DNA from: Ashinkailepas kermadecensis
Taxonomy: Eukaryota; Arthropoda; Thecostraca; Neolepadidae
DNA: 64,000 nucleotides
Direction of reading: 5' to 3'
Assembly (NCBI GenBank): GCA_034440615.1
Contig: JAOTOM010004351.1
Span: forward strand, 1-64,000
The notes below the pieces were generated by a model. That model was given only the letters and a program-made list of their open reading frames with translations, made no database searches and was not told the DNA's origin. The translations under genes were made by a program, and so were the position numbers. How positions within the stretch are numbered: position 1 is the stretch's first letter; the number at the start of each line of letters is the position of its first letter. Below are positions 25,060 to 37,745 of the stretch, piece by piece.

Positions 25060-27570
25060 TGGGGTATCTCCAGTGCACGGCGAGCTTGTGCTCCACGCCA
25101 CGAGTAGTGACGTTGTCGAGTGACCGGTCAGAGCTTCAGAGCCAGTACACAGCGGGCTTGTGCTCCACGCCACGACTAGTGACGTTGTCGAGTGACCGGT
25201 CAGAGCTTCAGAGCCAGTACACAGCGGACTTGTGCTCCACGCCACGACTAGTGACGTTGTCGAGTGACCGGTCAGAGCTTCAGAGCCAGTACACAGCGGA
25301 CTTGTGCTCCAGGCCACGACTAGTGACGTTGTCGAGTGACCGATCAGAGCTTCAGAGCCAGTACACAGCGGACTTGTGCTCCACGCCACGACTAGTGACG
25401 TTGTCGAGTGACCGGTCAGAGCTTCAGAGCCAGTACACAGCGGACTTGTGCTCCACGCCACGACTAGTGACGTTGTCGAGTGACCGGTCAGAGCTTCAGA
25501 GCCAGTACACAGCGGACTTGTGCTCCACGCCACGACTAGTGACGTTGTCGAGTGACCGGTCAGAGCTTCAGAGCCAGTACACAGCGGACTTGTGCTCCAC
25601 GCCACGACTAGTGACGTTGTCGAGTGACCGGTCAGAGCTTCAGAGCCAGTACACAGCGGACTTGTGCTCCACGCCACGACTAGTGACGTTGTCGAGTGAC
25701 CGGTCAGAGCTTCAGAGCCAGTACACAGCGGACTTGTGCTCCAGGCCACGACTAGTGACGTTGTCGAGTGACCGACCAGAGCTTCAGAGCCAGTACACAG
25801 CGGACTTGTGCTCCAGGCCACGACTAGTGACGTTGTCGAGTGACCGACCAGAGCTTCAGAGCCAGTACACAGCGGACTTGTGCTCCACGCCACGACTAGT
25901 GACGTTGTCGAGTGACCGACCAGAGCTTCAGAGCCAGTACACAGCGGGCTTGTGCTCCAGGCCACGAGTAGTGACGTTGTCGAGTGACCGGTCAGAGCTT
26001 CAGAGCCAGTACACAGCGGACTTGTGCTCCACGCCACGAGTAGTGACGTTGTCGAGTGACCGGTCAGAGCTTCAGAGCCAGTACACAGCGGACTTGTGCT
26101 CCACGCCACGAGTAGTGACGTTGTCGAGTGACCGGTCAGAGCTTCAGAGCCAGTACACAGCGGACTTGTGCTCCACGCCACGAGTAGTGACGTTGTCGAG
26201 TGACCGGTCAGAGCTTCAGAGCCAGTACACAGCGGACTTGTGCTCCACGCCACGAGTAGTGACGTTGCCGAGTGACCGGTCAGAGCTTCAGAGCCAGTAC
26301 ACAGCGGGCTTGTGCTCCACGCCACGAGTAGTGACGTTGTCGAGTGACCGGTCAGAGCTTCAGAGCCAGTACACAGCGGACTTGTGCTCCACGCCACGAG
26401 TAGTGACGTTGTCGAGTGACCGGTCAGAGCTTCAGAGCCAGTACACAGCGGACTTGTGCTCCAGGCCACGAGTAGTGACGTTGTCGAGTGACCGGTCAGA
26501 GCTTCAGAGCCAGTACACAGCGGACTTGTGCTCCACGCCACGAGTAGTGACGTTGTCGAGTGACCGGTCAGAGCTTCAGAGCCAGTACACAGCGGACTTG
26601 TGCTCCACGCCACGAGTAGTGACGTTGTCGAGTGACCGGTCAGAGCTTCAGAGCCAGTACACAGCGGACTTGTGCTCCAGGCCACGAGTAGTGACGTTGT
26701 CGAGTGACCGGTCAGAGCTTCAGAGCCAGTACACAGCGGACTTGTGCTCCACGCCACGAGTAGTGACGTTGTCGAGTGACCGGTCAGAGCTTCAGAGCCA
26801 GTACACAGCGGACTTGTGCTCCACGCCACGAGTAGTGACGTTGTCGAGTGACCGGTCAGAGCTTCAGAGCCAGTGCACAGCGGGCTTGTGCTCCACGCCA
26901 CGAGTAGTGACGTTGTCGAGTGACCGGTCAGAGCTTCAGAGCCAGTACACAGCGGACTTGTGCTCCACGCCACGAGTAGTGACGTTGTCGAGTGACCGGT
27001 CAGAGCTTCAGAGCCAGTACACAGCGGACTTGTGCTCCAGGCCACGAGTAGTGACGTTGTCGAGTGACCGGTCAGAGCTTCAGAGCCAGTACACAGCGGA
27101 CTTGTGCTCCACGCCACGAGTAGTGACGTTGTCGAGTGACCGGTCAGAGCTTCAGAGCCAGTACACAGCGGACTTGTGCTCCACGCCACGAGTAGTGACG
27201 TTGCCGAGTGACCGGTCAGAGCTTCAGAGCCAGTACACAGCGGGCTTGTGCTCCACGCCACGAGTAGTGACGTTGTCGAGTGACCGGTCAGAGCTTCAGA
27301 GCCAGTACACAGCGGACTTGTGCTCCACGCCACGAGTAGTGACGTTGTCGAGTGACCGGTCAGAGCTTCAGAGCCAGTACACAGCGGGCTTGTGCTCCAC
27401 GCCACGACTAGTGACGTTGTCGAGTGACCGGTCAGAGCTTCAGAGCCAGTACACAGCGGACTTGTGCTCCACGCCACGACTAGTGACGTTGTCGAGTGAC
27501 CGGTCAGAGCTTCAGAGCCAGAACACAGTGGACTTGTGCTCCACGCCACGACTGATGGCGTTGCCGAGTG
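25060..27570. repeat. 72-bp satellite, about 34 copies
   Basis: gtgctccacgccacga recurs with a strict 72-bp period (25160, 25232 and onward) through about 2.5 kb. Because 72 is a multiple of 3 and one unit has no stop in the relevant frames, it stays open on both strands (24-residue repeats), but nothing else suggests a protein. Variants are grouped: the gacgttgccg variant occurs at 26261 and 27197, exactly 13 units apart, indicating higher-order duplication. It lies inside the TFAP2 intron. Confidence 0.96.
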
Positions 27571-28136
27571 ATGTGTCAGAACGTCTGAGCCAGTACTATG
27601 TGCGCGCGGTTCAGTGGCCCCAGCCTGGGTGTGCACTGTGCACGTTGCAGGCCGTGAGGAGGGGTGTGTGCACGCTGCAAGACCGTGGGGAGGGAGTGTT
27701 CACCTCGGTTCCCAGAGCACCCCATGCGTGGAGCTGTGCATTTTTCAGATAGCGTTGCGACGCACACCTGCCGTAATGACTGCCGATGAATTATCCGGCG
27801 CACAGCCGCTTAAATTGGAAGTTCTCCTCTGCCCACACGGCAGTATAAATAACCTGGTCTGGTTCGTGAATATTGCCAGAGATTGTACCAATAACCAGAT
27901 TCAATTAAAATGGGGCGTTATTTATCGGCACAGCTCGACTGTGCACTGCATTTTATCGGTAATCCCACGGCTGCGATAGTAAGATAGCGTTCTGTATATC
28001 AGCAGTTTATCGGCAGCCGCCCCGTGCTGGAGCGGTGTGTTAGGCGCGCATATGTCCAGCGCAGTTTGTAGGAAGCGGTCCTGGCTGGAGCGGTGTTGGA
28101 GGCGCACCATGTCCGAGTGCAGTGTATAGGCAGCCT
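27571..28136. other. Intron, no gene seen
   Basis: Unique sequence between two arrays. Confidence 0.5.
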
Positions 28137-28546
28137 CGAGTATGGTGCCGGTGACGTCTGGTGTAGAGGACCGGCGTGCCGGTGACGTCTGGTGTAGAGG
28201 GCCGGCGTGTCGGTGACGTCTGGTGTAGAGGGCCGACGTGTCGGTGACGTCTGGTGTAGAGGGCCGCCGTGTCGGTGACGTCTGGTGTAGAGGGCCGACG
28301 TGTCGGTGACGTCTGGTGTAGAGGGCCGGCGTGTCGGTGACGTCTGGTGTAGAGGACCGGCGTGCCGGTGACGTCTGGTGTAGAGTGCCGGTGACGTCTG
28401 GTGTAGAGGGCCGACGTGTCGGTGACGTCTGGTGTAGAGGGCCGACGTGTCGGTGACGTCTGGTGTAGAGGGCCGACGTGTCGGTGACGTCTGGTGTAAA
28501 GGGCCGGCGTGTCGGTGACGTCTGGTGCAGAGGGCCGGCGTGCCGG
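28137..28546. repeat. 31-bp minisatellite, about 13 copies
   Basis: ggtgacgtctggtgtagagg plus gccggcgtgtc, period 31, one copy shortened near 28385. The TGACGTC core is a CRE-like octamer minus one base. Confidence 0.95.
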
Positions 28547-28869
28547 TGTGTCTGGCCAGATCCGCTGCTGAGAGGGTGCTCACCGCGGCCACGGCGCCGT
28601 TGACTCGGCGTACTGCTGGTGACCGCTGCAGGCGGGTCTGCACTGCGCCAGCCTCTGCAGACACGGCCGGTGGGACCATGCTGGCAGACGGTACGGCAGC
28701 TGGTGACATGTCAGCACACGCCTGGCTGTCTGCCGTGCCGTGCCATCCGTGTTAGAAAACTGTTGTTTTTTGACACTGCACATTTCGAAGTTGTGCTGTT
28801 GTGAAATGTTGTGGGCGGAAGCAATAGTGTACTGTGACCGTCGTGAGCTACCCGATCCTGACTGGTGCC

Positions 28870-29090
28870 GGCAGTTCTGTGCCCGTCACCCGGCCTGCTG
28901 GTACCGTCACCCGGCCTGCTTGTGGCTGTCACCCGTCACCCGACCTGTTGGTGCCCGTCGCCCGGCCTGTTGGTGCCCGTCGCCCGGCCCGTTGGTGCCC
29001 GTCGCCCGGCCCGTTGGTGCCCGTCGCCCGGCCCGTTGGTGCCCGTCGCCCGGCCCGTTGGTGCCCGTCACCCGGCCCGTTGGTACCATC
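28870..29090. repeat. 22-bp minisatellite, about 9 copies
   Basis: cccgtcgcccggcccgttgg plus tg, highly uniform in the centre and diverged at both ends. Confidence 0.93.
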
Positions 29091-32000
29091 ACCGGCCTGT
29101 TTGTGTGGCACAGGCGATTGTTTGTCAGCCGTTCCTTCGTCGGCGTCAGCGGACCGCTCGGCAATCGCGGCGCGCATCTCGCCCGCTCTCCATTTGCGCC
29201 TCGCTCGGAGCGCGTTAAATGGCCTAAATGAGCCGATAAACATCTGATTCGGGTGGGCAGTGGTGTGCAGGGTACAGCTGGGCGCCGCCGGGGCTGGGCC
29301 GGCGGTCGACTGCGTAGCGCGCACCGTCTGCAGCATCAGCTGCCGCTGCCGCAGCCGCAGCCGCAGGTGCCCTCCTCCACAGGCCCGGAGAAACAGGTCG
29401 CTCCTGGATTTTTGTCACCCAGAACACTATCCTCTGTGGAAGACTAACGCCTCGTGTTCTTCGATGGCAGGTGCTGTTTGACGAGCACTGAACGCGTACT
29501 GTTTGTTGATTAAATGTCCAGACCCCCTGGAAAGGACAATACAATTTGTGTCACAAAGCAAAAGGAAACTATCTTCTCCGAATTGGATGGTCCAAATGTT
29601 TCCCCTTCACATCCAGGATCCCAAGACATAAATCGAGCCCTGCCCCACGCCTTCAACCCTTCCCACCGCCCTTTCAACCCTCCCCAGCCCCTTCATCCTT
29701 CCCCACACCCGCCCCAAAACCGCCGGCATGCAGTGGCAATTATTGGTGAGTGGGCCATTGGCGGCGCGGTCCGTTTGCCGGTGATTTGCGCGCGCGTCCG
29801 TGCGGAGGCCGCGCTCGGCAGATATTGCAGCGGCCGGCGCCGTTAATGACTTCTGGCGACCGTTGGCTGCCGTGTAGGTGCCCGACAACACGACGTTTCG
29901 GCCTGGCACGCCCGGTCGGCGGTTCGCTGTGTAAACGCCCGCAGATGAGAGCCGGTGAGTACAGTCGTAACTCTGGTGGTAATTTGCGCCGACGCGGCGC
30001 GACTCCACTGCACGGCCACGGCTGGACGTGCTCGTGACTGGCTGTTGACGTCGCTGGGCGGGCCGGGCCGTGGCGTGGTGTTGTCGGGCACCTACACGGC
30101 AGCCAACACTCGCTGGAAGTCATTAACGGCGCCGTGTGGCCGAAGCATTAACTGGCGCCACGCATGGCGTGTGTGTCCGACGGTGTCCGGGTCGGGGCTG
30201 TGATAACATCATCTGACGATGTGCGGGTGACGTCATCTGACGACGTACGTATGGCGTCATCGGATAGTGTGTGCATGACGTCACCGGGCGGCTGCGGCTC
30301 GTGCAGTTGCAGTGACGGCGCCGACGGCGGGGCGTGCCACGCGGCCATTTGGCCCCCGCCGCGCTTGGTGTACAAAGGCCGGTGAGCGGCCCTTCGGTCG
30401 TGGTTGCCTACCAGGAACCGACGTGTCGGGCCAGTAGCCAACCGCCTGCCGCCGCCACCTTCACAGAGTCGCGACACTGCCACTTGCTGCCAAGAAAGGT
30501 GGAGCTGCCCACCGTATTGAGCCAAGACGCGCTGCCACATGAACAAATCGCGCACTCCTTTGCTGGTGTTCAATCTATCTCTGTCATAACGTTCGTCTTC
30601 AGGAAGAAATTAATGGGAAATGATACAAATCTAGCTGAGAGCGACTGCGGCTGGCGAACGCGGGTGGCGCGCCGGTTTTTATGTGGCTGGCAGAGAGATG
30701 TGACGTGTAGATTTTCGACCGTCGTCCGGCTCGTCCGAACGATAGGCGTTCCATTATTCAAGCGGCGATTATGTGATCTAGAATCGAGATTGCTGCCGGT
30801 CCAGCTGATGTGGTGCGTCAGCGGGGCAGCCGGAGCGGTACAGCTCCAGACCGTGGTGACCGACACCGCTGTCGGTGGCCGGCAGTGGAGCAGGGCTGCC
30901 GACTGCCGGCAGTGTGCTGGCTCTCAGGCCACCATTAGCCCCGCTCGCCGAGGACCTTGGCAACACATCGTACCGGAGTGGATAATTGCACGTTTGGCAA
31001 TGGGCGGTAGTGTTTGGAGCGGCCGTGATGGCGGTGGTGCTGTGACTGCGGCCCGCGCCGGGTCCAGGTGCCGCCTGCCTGGTCGCCTGGTCATGGTGGA
31101 TTGTCACGGTGGATTGCCATGGTGGATTTCCCTGGTGGATTGTCATGGCGGATTGACTCACGGCGCTGTCTCCAATGGCATGCGCCGGCTCTCGGTAATT
31201 TTTATAGTCGCTTTACGACGACGGCGGCCGCTGCGCGCCGTCGTGTCGGCGCTGCTGCAGCCGCGCTGACGCGACGTGACGTGACTCGACTGGCGAGACG
31301 TGACGTGACTCGACTGGCGAGCGCCGCGGCTGCACTGTGATCTAAATGAGTTCATTAGCGGCGTGCGATGAGCGCTGCTTTGCCGGCGCCGGTCGGCGGC
31401 CAGCGGTAGCGCCGGTCACTGGCGGGGCAGCCGCCGTCAGGCTCTCAGCCGAGCCGGCCGCGCCCGCACCAGATTGAGACGCGCCGGCTCTGTGTGGCCG
31501 GCACGATCTACACGACCCTGCTGACCCGCCGCACCCAGAGGCCGCCGGCGCGCTCTGATCCCGTCCGACCTGGCGTTGTGAATGAAGCGCGCGCGCCGCG
31601 CCGCCGGCCGGTCTACTACCGGCGGCCGGCCGGCCGTGTCCTTGCCATTGCTGCAGCGGCGGCCGGCGGGTTTTTGCCGCGCTATCGCCGGCTCATCTGT
31701 CGGACGCCGGCCGGCCGGTGACTGCGATGCTGACCAGAAAATTAGTCGGGGAATGTAATGGTGCGCAGCGAGCTAACACCGATAACGCTCGCGTGCGCGC
31801 TTGTCGGCGGTCGGTGAAACTGGCCACGTGCAAGCGCCTAATGGGTCGGTGTGCGCTGTTCAGCGGCTCATCAGCGGAGTCGGCGTATTTCCCGGCCGAG
31901 AGCGTGCCGCCGCGAGCAAGACCTCACCGACGAATGGCATTCCTGTGAGCGAATCGTGATGTATTTAAACTCATCCCGTCGGATATGCTGGTCACGCGTC

Positions 32001-33659
32001 CGCCATCTATTTTGCGATTTTATCCACGAAGTGTAATTTATTTCCATTTTCGGTTTGGGTACGGCGCGCAGGTGCTTGGCACTGAACACCCGTGAGGAAT
32101 GTCCTGTCATTACCGAATAACGGTCAACAGCCAATTTCGCCAACACACAATGCACGTCGGCAGGCAGACGGTTCAGCTGCGCACTTGGCTGCAGCATGTG
32201 ATGCGCTACGGAGGCTTGGTCAGCTCCACTGCCGGCCATCTCCGACCCGTTTGATTTGCACGGCGATTCGTTAGCGGCGTCGCGTCGGCTTTATTGATCG
32301 CCAGTGGGCTCCGGCAGGCTCTCGAGTTATTGCTCTGATCAATTATTGGCCGGCGTTTTTGCTCTCTGTGGGGACACTGCCGGTCATGTTTATCGGAGGT
32401 GTGCTGCTGGAGAACAGCACGCGCCTGCACCGAGAGCCGTCCGGCGTATGTCCGCTGATCAAGTGAGGTGTGGCGAATAACTGTCCGGGTGGGTGATTGG
32501 AGCGGCTGGGCTGTGGAAGGTGCCGACTGACGGGATGTGCGGCAGGGGGTGGTAGTACCTCCGGGCCGACAGGTGCCTTGTCGGAGAGGGTGTGGTGGTA
32601 TCATCACGCCAGGGTGCATCGTGTGGATGGAGGTGGCGGATGGGGTGCGGATGCAGCCGGCCAGTGCCGTTTGGGAGAGGGCGTGGTGGTATCTGCAGTC
32701 CGGAGGTACCGCGGCACCGGCCACAATCACCCACCGACCTCCATCGCCACCACCACCACCTCCACCACCACCACCATCACCGGCCCAGCGCCGACGCGGC
32801 TTTATGGCTAAATTGCTATAGTGCCGCTACAATAGCGTGTTTTTGTCGCCGCCGGCTTTTTACCGGGACTATTTTTCTTGGCTGATCACCAATTCTGCTG
32901 GTGGCCGGCCTGCCCGGCTTGCCCTGATTACCGGCGCCGGCTGGCATTTGTCCGAGGCCTGGCACGTCGAGGGGTACTGGTGCAAGGGGAGACGGCCCGT
33001 TTGCGTGACCCGCCCGGCCGTTGGGCCGCACTGGTCTGGCGCCCACTCCAATTTGCTGGAGTAAAAATGCTAATGGGGAGCTGCGTGGCCGTCTCACGCG
33101 ATTCAGGGGTCAAGGTAAGCGAGGGGCAGAGCGCTGGGTGCCGGCCCACCGGGTCACGGGCATTTCCGGCGCTGCCAGCGCCGCTCGGCTGTCGCTCTGC
33201 TGTGGTGGTCTGGCGTCCTCACGGCCTCACCGCCTCACAGCCTCACCGCCTCACAGCCTCACCACGGCTGGGCGGCAAATGACGCCAAATGACTACGCAG
33301 TCCCAGAACGCTATTACGCACTGGCCACCTCCATAGAGACATTTTCATTTATATTGGTTCTTTTGTGGCGTGTTTGTGAGCAGTGAGTAATGCGGCCGGC
33401 GGTGGAGCTTTGTTGTCGGCGGTTTTTGTTGTCCGGTCTCGGCTCAATCGCGGTCCCTGCATGAAATTAATGATTTATCGCGCGCCGGCCGGCGGCAAAA
33501 CAATGGTGCTCAGAGTCAGTGTCGTCTGCTCCCATTACGCGCCTACTGGTCATGCGAGGTGATGCGACCGATGGGTGAACCGCGGCAGGTGAAACAACGA
33601 GCCGCAGCATGCATGGACAACACGTGGTACCGCCGACTGTATGCGAAAAAATTGCCGAC
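29091..33659. other. Long GC-rich intronic stretch, no gene seen
   Basis: About 4.5 kb without a major array. Open frames exist on both strands (up to ~310 codons at 30334-31269 on +), but none shows family motifs or exon-like conservation. Small features are a cgacgtgacgtgactcgact duplication at about 31270-31315, a tggattgccatgg cluster at 31095-31150, and a gcctcaccgcctcaca repeat at 33220-33260. Confidence 0.45.
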
Positions 33660-34785
33660 ACCCGGGGCCGCCGACCAGGAGCCCCGGAGCTGCCGACCAC
33701 GAGCCCTGGAGCTGCCGACCAGGAGCCCGCGGCTGCCTACGGGGGTTCGAGGTCGCCGACCGGGACCGGTCCCGGGCCGCCAACCAGGAGCCCGGGGCTA
33801 CCTACAGGGGCTCGGCTCCACCGACCAGGACAGTCCCGGGCCGCCGACCAGGAGCCCGGGGCTACCTACAGGGGCTCGGGTCCGCCGACCAGGACAGTCC
33901 CGGGCCGCCGACCAGCCCGGGACCGCCGACCAGGAGCCCCAGAGCTGCCGACCAGGGGCCCTGGGCTGCCGACCAGGATCCCTGGGCTGCCGACCAGGAA
34001 CCCGGGGCCGCCGACCGGGACAGTCCGGGCCGCCGATCAGGACAGTCCCGGGGCCGCCGACCAGGGCAGTCCCGGGCCGCCGACCAGGACAGTCCCGGGC
34101 CGCCGACCAGGACAGTCCCGGGGCCGCCGACCAGGACAGTCCCGGGGCCGCCGACCAGGACAGTCCCGGGCCGCCGACCAGGGCAGTCCCGGGCCGCCGA
34201 CCAGGGCAGTCCCGGGCCGCCGACCAGGACAGTCCCGGGCCGCCGACCTGGACAGTCCCGGGCCGCCGATCAGGACAGTCCCGGGGCCGCCGATCAGGAC
34301 AGTCCCGGGGCCGCCGACCAGGACAGTCCCGGGGCCGCCGACCAGGACAGTCCCGGGCCACCTACCAGGACAGTCCCGGGCCGCCGACCAGGGCAGTCCC
34401 GGGCCGCCGACCTGGACAGTCCCGGGCCGCCGACCAGGACAGTCCCGGGCCGCCGACCAGGACAGTCCCGGGCCACCGACCAGGACAGTCCCGGGCCGCC
34501 GACCAGGACAGTCCCGGGCCGCCGACCAGGACAGTCTCGGGCCGCCGACCAGGGCAGTCCCGGGCCGCCGACCAGGACAGTCCCGGGCCGCCGACCAGGA
34601 CAGTCCCGGGCTGCCGACCAGGACAGTCTCGGGCCGCCGACCAGGACAGTCCCGGGCCGCCGACCAGGACAGTCCCGGGCCGCCGACCAGGGCAGTCCCG
34701 GGCCGCCGACCAGGGCAGTCCCGGGCCGCCGACCAGGACAGTCCCGGGCCGCCGACCAGGACAGTCCCGGGCCGCCGACCTGTCG
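33660..34785. repeat. 23/24-bp GC-rich minisatellite, about 45 copies
   Basis: The unit ggacagtcccgggccgccga plus cca varies between 23 and 24 bp (ccgggcc or ccggggcc). Mixed lengths shift frame along the array, which is why several frames are open in parts. Each unit contains a CCCGGG palindrome. Confidence 0.96.
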
Positions 34786-35750
34786 TCACGACCAAGACAT
34801 TTCTCATGGCGGCGGTGGCCATTGTGTGGCGGAGATGAGCGCCATTGTGAGGTGACCAATGTCGGGCCATTGTGGGCGGCGCCGCGGCCGGCCGCAACTG
34901 ATGGTACAAGAGCACGGCAATCGCGACGCCCGCTGACTCGCACATTGGCCGAAGCAATTCGGTGGCACAAAAGACCGGTGACCGTGATCGAGGCTGCCGC
35001 ACTGGCTGATGGGGCTGCGGCCGCCGTCGATGCCGCCACCATCATCGCCACCGCGGCTGTTGCCGACATCGCCGCCACCGCTGCTGCTGCTCTCGTCATC
35101 ACCGCCACCGCTGCCGCCGAGGTAATCAAGGCGCAGCATATTCATGAGCGCTCCGTCGACCACCGCCGGTCGTTTATCAGGGCGAATTGAGAGCCGTCTC
35201 GGCGGCGACTGCACCGGGCGGCTGCTGCGGCGGCCGCGGTCTCGGCGGCCGCTGTTTGTCGCCGCGCTGTGCGGCGCGCTCGCTGGCCGACCGTGGTAAA
35301 CAGGAGCGCCGGGCCGCTACACGGGTCACGTCACCGGCCCATGCGCCTGCAGCGTCCCCACCGACACTGCTGTACCCTGACAGCGCGCCAGCCGTGCCCA
35401 GCTACTGGGCTGACTCCGACTACCTGAGCTGTCGGGGTTTCTAGACATGTTTATGTTGTATCCATACCAGGGGTGCTGTACGCATGTGTTGGGCGAGCGA
35501 CGGCAAGTTTTACAGGCGCGGATGAAATCGAATCTCCATGTCATAGGCGCATTGCCTTCGGTGTTTATAGAGCCGAGCCCCTTCAAGCATGCACGCAGAG
35601 CTGACGTGCCGTTGGGTGTGATGTCTTTACCAAATTGGATTATTAGAAGCAGAAAGGAAAAGTCACCTTTCCCCGGACTTGACCTCGAGACCACCGTGAC
35701 ACTATTCAGGCTACCACTTTGGCACCGAGAACGGATGGCAGCCGCCGACT
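34786..35750. other. Intron, no gene seen
   Basis: Includes a GCC/ATC triplet-rich patch at about 34990-35130 that gives Ala-rich frames. No exon recognised. Confidence 0.5.
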
Positions 35751-35992
35751 GCGGTGCGATATCTAAGGCTAGCTGTGGTGTGATATGTATGGCTAGCTGC
35801 TGTGCGATATCATTGGCTAGCTGCGGCACGATATCTATAGCTAGCTGCGGTGCGATATCTACGGCTAGCGGCGGTGCGATATCTATGGCTAGCTGTAGTG
35901 TGATATCTATGGCTACTTGCGGTGCAATATCTATGGCTAGCTGCGATGCGATATCTACGGCTAGCTGCGGTGCGATATCTATGGCTAGCGGC
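35751..35992. repeat. 24-bp minisatellite with two palindromes per unit, about 10 copies
   Basis: gctagctgcggtgcgatatc plus tatg. Each copy carries the palindromes GCTAGC and GATATC. Confidence 0.93.
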
Positions 35993-36017
35993 GGTCCCGT
36001 GTCCGGTCTCAGTGAGT

Positions 36018-36529
36018 CAGCATTACAATATTGGTTTTTCGTTAGGTGTGCGATGTCGAAACGAGTCCACTAAGATGTCGAAATTCCACATGGAAACGAT
36101 GCCATTTATAATATTGTTTAAGTCCTCCTATAGAATATTGTTTAAGTTCTTTTAACTAAATTTTGGGCCTATAGCTTGCTTATATGTGGATATTTTTTGT
36201 TTATCTTGGGGGACACCTAATATAGGGATACTTATGTTAATGATAGTGATAAGAAAACCATACTATCAGCAAATTATATTAAACAGAGACCATATCATGT
36301 GTAATCTGTTTACTTGAAATCATGTTAGATACAATATGTTTATGTATCACAATATGTAATGGTGAGCATAAGCATGATACTTACACACAAACCACCATTA
36401 GAAACAAGGCATGGAAACTTCATAAACACACAACAAGAAGCACGATGTAGATATTTATTTGGGAATGATGTCTTCCCATTGTTCAATAGGTGGTATATTC
36501 CACCCTATTTCACGAATAATTTATCACTG
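36018..36529. mobile_element. Non-autonomous hAT-like element inside a minisatellite
   Basis: An AT-rich 512-bp block interrupts the 35-bp array: array sequence (cggtcccgtgtccggtctca) lies just left of it and resumes just right. The 8-bp sequence CAGTGAGT flanks both sides (36010-36017 and 36530-36537). The ends are CAGCATTACAATATTGG and, inverted, CAGTGATAAATTATTCG, imperfect terminal repeats starting CAG. An 8-bp target duplication and CAG ends fit the hAT superfamily. No transposase is present. A related copy sits at 38516. Confidence 0.83.
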
Positions 36530-36537
36530 CAGTGAGT

Positions 36538-37745
36538 GGTTAGGGATGGTCTCGTGTCTGGTCTCAGTGTGTGGCCAGGGGCGGTCCCGTGTCCGGTCTC
36601 AGTGTGTGGTCAGGGGCGGTCTCGTGTCTGGTCTCAGTGTGTGGTCAGGGGCGGTCCCGTGTCTGGTCTCAGTGTGTGGTCAGGGGCGGTCTCGTGTCTG
36701 TGTGTGGTCAGGGGCGGTCCCGTGTCCGGTCTCAGTGTGTGGTCAGGGGCGGTCTCGTGTGTGGTCAGGGGTGGTCCCGTGTCCGGTCTCAGTGTGTGGT
36801 CAGGGGCGGTCTCGTGTCTGGTGTGGTCAGGGGCAGTCCCGTGTCCGGTCTCAGTGTGTGGTCCCGTGTCCGGTCTCAGTGAGTGGTCAGGGGTGGTCTC
36901 GTGTCTGGTGTGGTCAGGGGCAGTCCCGTGTCGGGTCTCAGTGTGTGGTCAGGGGCGGTCTCGTGTCTGGTGTGGTCAGGGGCAGTCCCGTGTCCGGTCT
37001 CAGTGTGTGGTCAGGGGTGGTCTCGTGTCTGTGTGTGGTCAGGGGCGGTCCCGTGTCCGATCTCAGTGTGTGGTCAGGGGCGGTCTCCTGTCTGGTGTGG
37101 TCAGGGGCAGTCCCGTGTCCGGTCTCAGTGTGGTCAAGGGCGGTCTCATGTCTGGTGTGGTTAGGGGCGGTCCCGTGTCTGGTCTCAGTGAGTGGTCAGG
37201 GGGCGGTCTCGTGTCTGGTGTGGTCAGGGGTGGTCTCGTGTCTGGTCTCAGTGTGTGGTCAGGGGTGGTCTCGTGTCGGGTCTCCGTGTATGACCAGGGG
37301 GCGATCTCGTGTCTGGTCTCAGTGTGTGGTCAGGGGCGGTCCCGTGTCTGGTCTCAGTGTGTGGTCAGGGGCGGTCCCGTGTCTGGTCTCAGTGTGTGGT
37401 CAGGGGCGGTCTCGTGTCTGGTCTCAGTGTGTGGTCAGGGGCGGTCCCGTGTCTGGTGTGGTCAGGAACGGTCCCGTGTCTGGTGTGATCAGGGGCGGTC
37501 CCGTGTCCGGTCTCAGTGTGTGGTCAGGGGTGGTCCCGTGTCCGGTCTCAGTGTGTGGTCAGGGGCGGTCCCGTGTCTGGTCTCAGTGTGTGGTCAGGGG
37601 CGGTCTCGTGTCTGGTGTGGTCAGGGGTGGTCCCGTGTCTGGTCTCAGTGAGTGGTCAGGGCGGTCTCGTGTCGGGTCTCCGTGTATGACCAGGGGCGAT
37701 CTCGTGTCTGGTCTCAGTGAGTGGTCAGGGGCGGTCCCGTGTCCG
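36538..37745. repeat. 35-bp minisatellite, about 34 copies
   Basis: ggtcaggggcggtcccgtgt plus ctggtctcagtgtgt, with shorter (about 24-26 bp) variants interspersed. A single unit left of the hAT element (about 35993-36017) shows the array predates that insertion. Confidence 0.95.

Noticed and set aside
25053..27752. Very long open frames on both strands (about 900 and 1180 codons).
   Set aside because: They are produced by a 72-bp, stop-free tandem repeat, are open on both strands, and have no flanking coding structure.
24262..28546. Could the regular arrays be CRISPR?
   Set aside because: Units are contiguous without unique spacers, and the window is eukaryotic.
30334..31269. 311-codon + strand frame as a possible gene.
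   Set aside because: No family motif, high-GC composition that suppresses stops, and it lies within a TFAP2 intron without exon-like boundaries.
33559..35190. Pro/Arg/Gly-rich 543-codon frame resembling a collagen-like protein.
   Set aside because: It comes from a 23/24-bp repeat; parallel frames are open on both strands and there is no Gly-X-Y periodicity.
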